DNA from: a virus
Length of the DNA stretch: 20,298 nucleotides
Direction: 5' to 3' (one strand)
Virus record (IMG/VR): IMGVR_UViG_3300031851_000256
Span: 1 to 20,298 of that record
A program made the position numbers and the translations under genes. Shown one piece after another: positions 7,826 through 14,172 of the stretch. The stretch's first letter is position 1. Each line of letters starts with the position of its first letter. The notes beneath the pieces are model-generated. The model saw only the letters and a program-made list of their open reading frames with translations. It was not told where the DNA came from and made no database searches.

Positions 7826-9155
7826 CGAACCTTTTATCACCAGAAAAGATCTTGAAGACGTAACTCAAAAAGTTGCGATTCAAAATTCAAAAGATATCGC
7901 AAAACCTCTTGTTGATCAGCAAAAAAACAATGATCTTAAAGAGCTTGAAAGAAGTATTGAGCAAAAAGCTTTATTTCAAGATATAGCAGATGGTATTAGG
8001 GGACTTGGTGATTCGCTTCTCAAAGGTTTAAAAGACTTAATTCCTAAAACTGATGGTGGTCTTAGTAAGCTTTTAGGGTTAGGTCTTGGATTGTTGTTAG
8101 CTCCATTTGCAACGTTTATTGGCTTTATTGGACAACTAGGAGTTGAGTTGCGGTTTTTTAATAAATTAGTTGGCGGTAGGCTCAGTGCGTTTTTCAAACC
8201 AATCAAAGATTTCTTTACAAAAAATAAGTTCATTCAAAAGGTAGTTACTACGTTTAAGAACTTATTTTCTAGTAAAAAAGGATTCTTTGGAAAACTAATG
8301 AAATTTATCAAAGCTATTGGTAAATTCGCAACCGGTGGTCCGTTTAAAGCAATCATGAAATTTGCTGGATCCATTGGACGAATACTAGGTAAAGTGTTTT
8401 TGCCTATCACTATTCTCATGAGCATATTCGATTTCGTTAAAGGGTTTATGCGTGGTTATAAAGAAGGTGGTATTATAGAAGGTATTAAGCAAGGTATTAT
8501 GGATGTATTCGATGGATTAGTGGGCAGCCTCCTCCGAATACTAATGTGGATACCAACTAAGATTGCCGAATGGTTAGGATTTGACAATCTTGCGAAAGCA
8601 ATAGGTGAACAAACAGAAAATGTTATTCAAAGCGTTAAAGATGTGTTTGGCGGGTTAATTGATTTAGTAGTTGGCATTTTCACATGGGATAGTGAAAAAA
8701 TGGGGAAAGGTCTCCTCGGAATATGGACAGGAATCAAAAAAGCTCTGTTAGTTCCTTTTGAATTAATTATGGCTTATGTGAAAGACTTGTTTGGTTCAGA
8801 TGTTTTAGGAAAAATAAGTGATAAAATTAATGACATTGCAAAAGGGGTATTAGACTTTTTTGCTGATATCGGAGAAAAGATTGCAGATAAACTTGGATTG
8901 CCCGAAATAAAAAGAAAGACGAAGGATGTCGGTCCAAACGCGCGGGATCCAAGAGCGCCCTCTTTACTCAATAACCCTTTAAATGCGACGCCACTTCAGG
9001 ATATGTTTTTAAAGAATAAAGCTAAGCAGCTTCCGCAAATGCAGCAAGATAAGGTTATCCGACCACAAACAACTAACAATATCTTTAATAATTATAACTT
9101 CACAAATGGTCCTAGTAATATTAGTACAGGTGCTTTAAATCACGCGACCAAATAA
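7818..9155 (+). CDS. gp29-like tape measure / baseplate hub protein
   Basis: This 445-residue protein has the build of a small tape measure: a charged helical N-terminus (residues 1-75), a long stretch of hydrophobic and glycine-rich segments (LLGLGLGLLLAPFATFIGFI, KVFLPITILMSIFDFVKGFM), repeated amphipathic helices (DLFGSDVLGKISDKIND, GVLDFFADIGEKIADKLG) and an Asn/Gln-rich tail (NNIFNNYNF). In T4 the hub protein gp29 sets tail length and is built with the help of gp26, gp28 and gp51; in marine T4-like phages a protein like this follows gp26/gp51. The gene starts 8 bases before the gp51-frame stop, so it is translationally linked to the frameshift product. No Shine-Dalgarno sequence is visible. 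Confidence 0.65.
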   Translation: MANEPFITRKDLEDVTQKVAIQNSKDIAKPLVDQQKNNDLKELERSIEQKALFQDIADGIRGLGDSLLKGLKDLIPKTDGGLSKLLGLGLGLLLAPFATFIGFIGQLGVELRFFNKLVGGRLSAFFKPIKDFFTKNKFIQKVVTTFKNLFSSKKGFFGKLMKFIKAIGKFATGGPFKAIMKFAGSIGRILGKVFLPITILMSIFDFVKGFMRGYKEGGIIEGIKQGIMDVFDGLVGSLLRILMWIPTKIAEWLGFDNLAKAIGEQTENVIQSVKDVFGGLIDLVVGIFTWDSEKMGKGLLGIWTGIKKALLVPFELIMAYVKDLFGSDVLGKISDKINDIAKGVLDFFADIGEKIADKLGLPEIKRKTKDVGPNARDPRAPSLLNNPLNATPLQDMFLKNKAKQLPQMQQDKVIRPQTTNNIFNNYNFTNGPSNISTGALNHATK

Positions 9156-9160
9156 CTAAT

Positions 9161-9186
9161 GAGGGGCGACCTTTCAGCCACCCCTC
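9161..9186 (-). terminator. Hairpin terminator after the EF-hand gene
   Basis: On the minus-strand RNA, GAGGGGUGGC-UGAAAG-GUCGCCCCUC pairs over 10 positions, two of them G-U wobbles. In the plus RNA the same positions become A-C mismatches, so it works best for the minus strand. It stands between converging genes. The U-run after it is poor (AUUAGUUAUUU), so efficiency is uncertain. Its loop UGAAAG is the same as in the hairpin at 19343-19373. Confidence 0.45.
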
Positions 9187-9210
9187 CACTAGTATTATGT
9201 TTTATATGTA

Positions 9211-9588
9211 TTAGCCCTTCTTAGGAGCAGGCTTTTTTTCAGGTTTAACTTTACCTTTAGCTCCTTTTGGAAGCTTGCCTTTACCTTTAGGCTTTTGAGC
9301 ATTCTTACGACGCTCAGCCATGGCTGCCTTACGCTCTTTCTCGTCGAGCTTTCCATCTTTGTTCTTATCGAACCGCTTCATAAAAGCAGCTTTGGCAACT
9401 TTACGTTCGGCTTCACAAAGTTTTCCATCTTTGTTCTTATCGAACTTAGCCATAGCCGGTGGAAGCTTACGCTTACCATCGACCTTTGCAGGTTTTGCTT
9501 TATGTTTTCCATCTTTACTGTGATGGTCAGCTGCACAAACTCCCAGTGTGAGAGATGCAACGATTAGTGTAATTAGTTTATTTTTCAT
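9211..9588 (-). CDS. Exported EF-hand calcium-binding protein
   Basis: This 125-residue protein begins MKNKLITLIVASLTLGVCAA, an export signal. Cys18 could make it a lipoprotein, although V at -1 fits a lipobox poorly. Two canonical EF-hand loops follow, DKNKDGKLCEAE (50-61) and DKNKDGKLDEKE (74-85), each with D1, N3, D5, G6, L8 and E12, so both should bind calcium. The tail of about 33 residues is very basic (K, P, G). I chose ATG 9588 over an ATG at 9681 because the latter lies inside gp32 and would bury the signal peptide. It starts 13 bases after the gp32 stop and is probably read from the gp32 promoter. Such short EF-hand proteins are common in Verrucomicrobiota, Planctomycetota and Lentisphaerota and unusual in a phage. 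Function unknown. Confidence 0.85.
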   Translation of the reverse strand: MKNKLITLIVASLTLGVCAADHHSKDGKHKAKPAKVDGKRKLPPAMAKFDKNKDGKLCEAERKVAKAAFMKRFDKNKDGKLDEKERKAAMAERRKNAQKPKGKGKLPKGAKGKVKPEKKPAPKKG

Positions 9589-9601
9589 TATCTTATATGT
9601 T

Positions 9602-10513
9602 TTAGCTAGATGCCAATTTAGCAAAGTAGCTGAGAGTGTCTTCTGAGTCACCTTCTGAAGTAGTATCATTAGATGCTTCAACAGGAGCTTCGCTTTCTGC
9701 GCTATTCATAACAGGAGCTTCCTTAACAGTATTAAGTTCTACCTGCTGTTCAGTTGAAAGGCCAGTAGCTACTTCAGCTTCACCAATGACTTCAAATAGC
9801 TTACGCTTAAGGTCAGTATATGACTTGTAGTTTTCTGGATCAGTGAACTCACTTAGCTTATGGAGTTTGTTGTATACCTCTTCAAGCTGGGATTCATCAC
9901 CATCAAAGAGAGAAGATGCGCTATCAAACTCAGACTTATCATAGTTACGATAACCTTCTACATTACGAATCTTAAGCTTAAAATTAGCACCAGACCAGAA
10001 ATCAAAAGGATTGATTGGTGTTTCATCTTGGAATTGTGGTTGCATAACATCCATAACTTTATCCATGATTTTCTTACCGAACTCATAAAGGAATACCTTT
10101 CCTTCATTTTCTGGATTACCAGAATCAGAAACAACAAGCACGTTTGAAACGTGATGTAGACGGCGCTTACGCAATCTAGCAAGTTCTTTATCTTCATCAC
10201 GTCCTGTATTCCAGAGCTGTGAGTTCAATTCAGAAACTGGATCTGGCTGACCAATAGAAGTCAATGACCTCTCGATGTACCAACGGCCAGTTGATCCTTT
10301 GAATCCGTGATCCCAGTACCGTACCCATGGTAGATCTTCATCACCACCGGCTGGTAAGAAGCGAAGGACGGCATAACCGTTACCAGCTTTATCAACAGTT
10401 GGTTTCCAGATACGGTCATCGCCGTAGGTTTTCTTTTCGCTGTTATTATCAGCAGCTGAGACAAGTTTTGAGATCGCGTTGTCGCGATTTTGTTTTAGTT
10501 TTTCGAATGACAT
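9602..10513 (-). CDS. gp32: gp32-like single-stranded DNA-binding protein
   Basis: This 303-residue protein matches T4 gp32 (301 residues), which coats single-stranded DNA in replication, recombination and repair. Visible landmarks are the basic N-terminus for cooperative binding (MSFEKLKQNRD), the OB-fold core with NGYAVLRFLPAGGDEDLPWVRYWDHGF and VSNVLVVSDSGNPENEGKVF, then LYEFGKKIMDKV, FWSGANFKLKIRNVEGYRNY, and an acidic C-terminal tail for partner proteins. T4 gp32 has a zinc site from three Cys and one His; this protein has no cysteine at all, so the zinc ribbon is lost, replaced by PVSELNSQLWNTGRD. It has its own promoter at 10564-10592 and an unstructured A-rich leader of about 40 bases, which could serve gp32 autoregulation as in T4. 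Confidence 0.92.
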   Translation of the reverse strand: MSFEKLKQNRDNAISKLVSAADNNSEKKTYGDDRIWKPTVDKAGNGYAVLRFLPAGGDEDLPWVRYWDHGFKGSTGRWYIERSLTSIGQPDPVSELNSQLWNTGRDEDKELARLRKRRLHHVSNVLVVSDSGNPENEGKVFLYEFGKKIMDKVMDVMQPQFQDETPINPFDFWSGANFKLKIRNVEGYRNYDKSEFDSASSLFDGDESQLEEVYNKLHKLSEFTDPENYKSYTDLKRKLFEVIGEAEVATGLSTEQQVELNTVKEAPVMNSAESEAPVEASNDTTSEGDSEDTLSYFAKLASS

Positions 10514-10563
10514 AGTATTTTTTTGTATTTGCAGTGTATGTTTGTTTTTGACTGACAGGAGCT

Positions 10564-10592
10564 ATATTACCAAATATTACTCAATTTGTAAA
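10564..10592 (-). promoter_or_regulatory. sigma70-like promoter for gp32
   Basis: On the minus strand TTTACA (10592-10587), 17 bases, TAATAT (10569-10564). The -35 box lies in the last codons of gp59. The gp32 ATG at 10513 is about 50 bases downstream. Confidence 0.65.
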
Positions 10593-11177
10593 TAACAAAA
10601 GGATCTTGTTTTTGATCTTATCTTTTGGTAATGGCTTCTGTAGCATAATCGATTTGTATTTAATAAGCATATCGATTGTGTCTTTATTTATGCCTAATGG
10701 ATCGCTCACAGATCCACTCAGGCGCTTCAGGAAGTTGACGAGTATGTCCAATAACACAATAGTCTCAGGATGAATCTCACGCGCTCTGAGAGCCTCTAAA
10801 AGCGGATTTGCTGAGTAGTCTTCTGTAGTTGAACATAATTGGTCAAAAGTGTATCCTTTATTAGCTAGTAATTTCATGTCTTGATCAAACATATATGTGA
10901 GTTTATCGTATCGGGCCACAAAAGCAGAATAGATATCGTCAGACATATCTCCGATCCAGACATTTTTATTTTCAATTAAGTTTGATGTAAAGTATTGTAT
11001 AAGCTCATCTCTCTTAAACCGTCGGGAAAGCTTCTCAAAAAAGTAGCGGTCTCTCCGTTTTTCAAAACTAGTTTGTTTTGTTGGTGTTTTATAGTTATAT
11101 TTTATTGCATCGTAGTTTGAGGTAAAATGCAGCTTTAAAGATTGGTAAATCTGGTATGCTTGGTAACCGTTATTCAT
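10581..11177 (-). CDS. gp59: gp59-like helicase loader
   Basis: This 198-residue protein matches T4 gp59 (217 residues), which loads the gp41 helicase onto gp32-covered forks. Matching landmarks are the N-terminal YQAYQIYQSLKLHFTSNYDAIKYNY, then FEKRRDRYFFEKLSRRFKRDEL, YFTSNLIENKNVWIGDMSDD, and the C-terminal helical domain with ETIVLLDILVNFLKRL. Gp59 binds forks and gp32, so its place one gene upstream of gp32 makes functional sense. Its start overlaps the previous gene by 8 bases, marking it as the last gene of the operon that begins near 13066. The gp32 promoter sits at its 3' end. Confidence 0.88.
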   Translation of the reverse strand: MNNGYQAYQIYQSLKLHFTSNYDAIKYNYKTPTKQTSFEKRRDRYFFEKLSRRFKRDELIQYFTSNLIENKNVWIGDMSDDIYSAFVARYDKLTYMFDQDMKLLANKGYTFDQLCSTTEDYSANPLLEALRAREIHPETIVLLDILVNFLKRLSGSVSDPLGINKDTIDMLIKYKSIMLQKPLPKDKIKNKILLLFTN

Positions 11178-11514
11178 TATCTATTTCAAAGGAGCAGCCC
11201 TTTACTAAATCAGATGATGTCATTACACCAAGACCTGTTAGAGAATCATAGAGAAACTCATACGTATCAGAATCAACTTCCTCGCCAATTCCATAACGTT
11301 GGGCTGGGTCATTGTAGCTAATTGTATAAGTACTTCTGTCTAAGGTCTCGTCAGCAACAATCTCATATAGAGTACCATTGTATTCTACTTGAGAATGCCA
11401 ACAAACATTATAGTATGTTTCTTCTGCTGATTTTGTTACAGTCAATGTTTCTGTGGTCTTTTCTTCATCGCTAAATCCAGCTTCCATAACAATTTTAAAT
11501 TCGCGTTCAGTCAT
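11170..11514 (-). CDS. Unknown small acidic protein between gp33 and gp59
   Basis: This 114-residue acidic protein (MTEREFKIVMEAGFSDEEK...) has alternating beta-prone segments, for example STYTISYNDPAQRYGIGEE, and no signal peptide, membrane segment or known motif. It has only two cysteines. It overlaps the 43-residue gene before it by 4 bases (ATGA) and gp59 after it by 8 bases, so it is part of the replication and late-regulation operon. I do not recognise the family. Its fixed place between gp33 and gp59 suggests a role in replication or transcription rather than structure, but this is inference. Confidence 0.75.
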   Translation of the reverse strand: MTEREFKIVMEAGFSDEEKTTETLTVTKSAEETYYNVCWHSQVEYNGTLYEIVADETLDRSTYTISYNDPAQRYGIGEEVDSDTYEFLYDSLTGLGVMTSSDLVKGCSFEIDNE

Positions 11515-11642
11515 CGGTTACCTTGTCCGTTATAGGATTTCTTGTAATTTTTAGATGTTTTTAACTTTGATGTTTTTGACTTCGCGTGTACACCTTTACG
11601 GCGAATGCGTTTTTTAGGTTCGTGTTCTCCAATTTTTTTCAT
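11511..11642 (-). CDS. Small basic protein of 43 residues
   Basis: The frame from ATG 11642 to TGA 11511 encodes a lysine- and arginine-rich peptide: EPKKRIRRKGVHAKSKTSKL in the middle and SYNGQGNR at the end. Similar short basic proteins with a KG.HAK.K.S...S..Y...Y.GQG pattern occur near replication genes in marine T4-like phages, as far as I recall. It starts 3 bases after the gp33 stop and overlaps the next start as ATGA, so its place inside a packed operon supports translation. The charge suggests nucleic-acid binding; no function is known to me. Confidence 0.75.
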   Translation of the reverse strand: MKKIGEHEPKKRIRRKGVHAKSKTSKLKTSKNYKKSYNGQGNR

Positions 11643-11645
11643 GAT

Positions 11646-11888
11646 TTAATATAGTGTTGTTGTTGTTCTTTTAATAATGTTTCTATCCATAGCTTCGACT
11701 TCAAGCTTACTTTTAAGAGGGCCTTTGACAAGCTTAGCCATATCTTCTGGATCAATTTCTTTTTGCTCGCAGATTTCAATGATCGACTCTGTATAAGACA
11801 TTCCGTCTCCATATACAAGCTTCTCGACTTCGAAACGCAATTGTTCCTTTGTTATAGCAGGCTTGATAATGATTTTTTCTTTGCTCAT
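11646..11888 (-). CDS. gp33: gp33-like late transcription coactivator
   Basis: This 80-residue protein resembles gp33, which links RNA polymerase and the late sigma gp55 to the sliding clamp gp45 and activates late promoters. The pattern is FEVEKLVYGDGMSYTESIIE (helix), ICEQKEIDPEDMAKLVKGPL, then KSKLEVEAMDRNIIKR; the DPEDMAKLVKGPLK block is typical of the coactivator family in marine T4-like phages. T4 gp33 has 112 residues; this copy is shorter, as in related phages. Its ATG overlaps the stop of the 11885 gene by 4 bases (ATGA). Its presence agrees with the seven TATAAATA late promoters seen in this window; the sigma factor gp55 is not in the window. Confidence 0.85.
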   Translation of the reverse strand: MSKEKIIIKPAITKEQLRFEVEKLVYGDGMSYTESIIEICEQKEIDPEDMAKLVKGPLKSKLEVEAMDRNIIKRTTTTLY

Positions 11889-13042
11889 AGTGTTCTAATT
11901 AGTAGTGTGTCTTTGTTGATTCGACCATTGGCCGGTTTTCTTTTTGTTTTTATTTTAGAAAGTTCTTTGTCAATTTGTCTTTCTGTTTTGGCAGAAAGGA
12001 TTGGTAAAATTTCTTTTGGTTTTCTTAATGTGAGTGAATACGATTTAGATTCGTCAAACCCCTTTAACGTACTACCTTGAACGGTAAATCCATCACGGCT
12101 TGAAGATTTGAACACTGTCACCTTTCGGTATTTTGTATTAAACATAAAGAATGTTTGGGCACCAACAATGCGAGTAGGATCGCACGATTGCATGCAATAC
12201 TCCTTTGATTCATTCAAATAATTTAATCGTGCGACTTGTTTATCTGCAGTCTTTGCCTTTTTAATGCGTGGTTTTCGTGCTGCCTTTTTAGAAGATTTGT
12301 AAAGCACAATTTCATTTAGCATATCGTCAATTGCTTTAATACGATTTCTGAGTTGTGGCATAGAAAGGTATGAGAAACCTTCAACCATATCAGGGCACCT
12401 TTTTTCGTATGCGTCAATATAATCGCTTTTGTGTCTTTCTAACCAATTTACAACAGGACCAATAAACGAAACAGGAATATTTTCGCCCCTTAGAATAGAA
12501 GCAATAGGCATCTTTTTGATTTTCGCCTTAGAATCTGTCCAGTTGTCTAGCATCTCTTCTAGTTCGCATAATACACTAGACTGTACTTTTTTAGTCATGA
12601 TTGTATGGACATTGGGTTTTTTGGGTCCTGAATCATCTTTAACGACTGGTTTTTTAATACTCATTTCAGATTTTGCATCAGATAAAATAAAGCCGATGTT
12701 GTTTTTAACGCACTCTCTGTTAGTACTAAATTCAGGCATTCCCATATTATAGCAACGGCAAAGCTTTCCCGTGATGTTAAATATAAAACTACTTTTTGGA
12801 ACGTGAGGAATACATGCAATATCAACATCTGAATAAGAATTGTTTTTCATGTATTCTTGAATAATAGGGATATAGTCATCCCGGTCAAGGTAGTAATTAT
12901 AGAAGTTTAAGCATTTTCCAAGTTTGTCTTCATATTTTTCTTTAGGGCAATTATGCCAAGTTGGTTCATCGCCAGTAAACTTAAAATCAGGTGAGGCAAC
13001 CATTCCAGACTTGAGAAACTTCTTGTTCTTCTTTGCTTTCAT
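11885..13042 (-). CDS. Unknown conserved protein at head of the gp33-gp59 operon
   Basis: This basic protein of about 385 residues (398 from the furthest upstream TTG) is first in the operon with gp33 and gp59. It has a cysteine-containing N-terminal part (WHNCPKEKYEDKLGKCLNFY, ITGKLCRCYNMGM), a helical middle (LCELEEMLDNWTDSKAKIKK, LPQLRNRIKAIDDML-like segment), a very basic stretch (SSKKAARKPRIKKAKTADK) and a basic beta-rich C-terminal part (FFMFNTKYRKVTVF). I do not recognise it. Start choice is open: in-frame ATGs are at 13066, 13042 and 13003, but a TTTACA-N16-TATAAT promoter at 13076-13049 would exclude 13066. It overlaps gp33 by 4 bases. Basic residues suggest nucleic-acid binding. Confidence 0.75.
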   Translation of the reverse strand: MKAKKNKKFLKSGMVASPDFKFTGDEPTWHNCPKEKYEDKLGKCLNFYNYYLDRDDYIPIIQEYMKNNSYSDVDIACIPHVPKSSFIFNITGKLCRCYNMGMPEFSTNRECVKNNIGFILSDAKSEMSIKKPVVKDDSGPKKPNVHTIMTKKVQSSVLCELEEMLDNWTDSKAKIKKMPIASILRGENIPVSFIGPVVNWLERHKSDYIDAYEKRCPDMVEGFSYLSMPQLRNRIKAIDDMLNEIVLYKSSKKAARKPRIKKAKTADKQVARLNYLNESKEYCMQSCDPTRIVGAQTFFMFNTKYRKVTVFKSSSRDGFTVQGSTLKGFDESKSYSLTLRKPKEILPILSAKTERQIDKELSKIKTKRKPANGRINKDTLLIRTL

Positions 13043-13048
13043 GGTATT

Positions 13049-13076
13049 ATTATACACAGTTTGAGCCATTTGTAAA
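13049..13076 (-). promoter_or_regulatory. sigma70-like promoter of the gp33-gp59 operon
   Basis: On the minus strand TTTACA (13076-13071), 16 bases, TATAAT (13054-13049). It starts right after the hairpin at 13077-13119 and belongs by -35 sequence to the same family as the other early promoters in this window. The predicted start is near 13042. Confidence 0.55.
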
Positions 13077-13119
13077 CACAAAAAATAGTGAACAGCGCAT
13101 TATTGTCCACTATTTTGTG
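13077..13119 (-). terminator. Hairpin terminator after the PEP-CTERM-like gene
   Basis: Minus-strand RNA CACAAAAUAGUGGACA and UGUUCACUAUUUUUUGUG pair almost fully, with two extra bases and one mismatch, around a loop of about 10 bases. The U-run is within the stem, so this is an A-U-closed hairpin rather than a textbook terminator. It separates the late operon from the promoter at 13049-13076. Confidence 0.5.
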
Positions 13120-13149
13120 CTTTTTGCGAGTAATTAGGCAAATTTTACC

Positions 13150-13980
13150 TTATAGGCCACGTTTTTTATTGCTTAACAGAAGCAATATTGAAATACTCGA
13201 AAAAAGAGCCGAGCTTATTTCTGGAATGGCGGTGCCTGTCGTGCCATTGAACTTTAGTATGGAAGGGTTCTGAGAGAATGATACACCATTTAAATAAATA
13301 TCGTCACCTTGTTCTGCAAACTCCTCTATGGAGTTTAAAGTGAGTTGAGCGCTCGGGGATAAGTTAACAATGGATCTTTCAATTTGGCTATTAATAGCGT
13401 CTCCACCTCCCCGAAGTGTTAAGCTGCTAGTTGAATCTACATTTATCTCTAGTCCAATTGCAGAAAACATAGCATCCATATTTGATCCTTCGGTTATGTT
13501 TAAAGTTGAATAAACATTATCATCGTCATCCACGCCAGTAAACCCATTGTTGTTTTGGAAAATGAAATCCGTAGATTTTAATGTCACTGAAAATCCATCA
13601 CCAATTTCAATGTTTGAATAGGAAGGACTGTCCTCGAGTATTAAAGCATCTGTTATGCTTAATATATTAGCAATAGGAAAATCTCTATTTAATTCCTGAG
13701 AATCTGATTGTGAAAAATCCCAATTTGGGGCATCATAAAAATCGTAAATTTCTTCTCCGTCTCCGTCCCAAGTAATAACCATGTCTAATTTTTTATCTTT
13801 ACTTTCAGATATGTCTATGATATCCTCATTACTAATCTGAATAGGTCTTTCTGGATTAACTAGTGGATTAATGTTGGGGTCTCCTATTGGATCTATTATT
13901 AGTATATTACCTTCTACAGAGGTTATTACAGCAGCTTTCGTAAAACTAATTAAGATGAGAGATAAAAATACGGCTTTCAT
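13150..13980 (-). CDS. Exported protein with PEP-CTERM-like sorting tail
   Basis: This 276-residue acidic protein has a signal peptide (MKAVFLSLILISFTKA) and a beta-rich body of D/N/S-rich segments such as ITWDGDGEEIYDFYDAP and TLRGGGDAINSQIE. It ends in a tripartite tail: AIPEISSA, a hydrophobic span LFSSISILLLL, and a basic end SNKKRGL. This matches the layout of PEP-CTERM signals, which are cut by exosortase in some Gram-negative bacteria; here the PEP core reads PEI. Such tails are typical of Verrucomicrobiota and some other environmental bacteria and are unexpected in a phage. It is the last gene of a late operon, overlapping the gene before it by 4 bases (ATGA). An anchored surface protein made late in infection is the likely reading; its task is unknown. 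Confidence 0.75.
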   Translation of the reverse strand: MKAVFLSLILISFTKAAVITSVEGNILIIDPIGDPNINPLVNPERPIQISNEDIIDISESKDKKLDMVITWDGDGEEIYDFYDAPNWDFSQSDSQELNRDFPIANILSITDALILEDSPSYSNIEIGDGFSVTLKSTDFIFQNNNGFTGVDDDDNVYSTLNITEGSNMDAMFSAIGLEINVDSTSSLTLRGGGDAINSQIERSIVNLSPSAQLTLNSIEEFAEQGDDIYLNGVSFSQNPSILKFNGTTGTAIPEISSALFSSISILLLLSNKKRGL

Positions 13981-14168
13981 TTTTTCTTTTTAAGTATAAA
14001 GTTTTTTAGCTTGGTTAGATTTCCGGTGAGTTTGCCAAGTATTCTGCCTAGTTTGCTTTCAGCTGGAACAATGTAAGAAAGTGTCCCTAGTAAACCTAGT
14101 ATTGAAATAATAAACTCGGGCATTGACCCCATATATGGAGCAAGTATTTTATCAAATAAGTCTTCCAT
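13977..14168 (-). CDS. Small membrane protein, holin-like
   Basis: This 63-residue protein has one hydrophobic segment, MPEFIISILGLLGTLSYIVP (residues about 16-35), and a basic C-terminal half ending in FILKKKK. Size, topology and the order TM segment, P, small amphipathic helix, poly-Lys end resemble the 63-residue protein at 15517 in the lysis cassette, so the two may be distant paralogues. It starts 4 bases after the acidic repeat gene and overlaps the PEP-CTERM-like gene as ATGA, in a late operon. A holin or antiholin role is possible, as is a membrane partner of the two proteins encoded around it. I cannot choose between these. Confidence 0.7.
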   Translation of the reverse strand: MEDLFDKILAPYMGSMPEFIISILGLLGTLSYIVPAESKLGRILGKLTGNLTKLKNFILKKKK

Positions 14169-14172
14169 TTTT

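Noticed and set aside
9295-9567. Plus-strand frames opposite the EF-hand gene
   Set aside because: Two overlapping shadow frames with repeated sequence come from the two similar EF-hand codon blocks on the minus strand.
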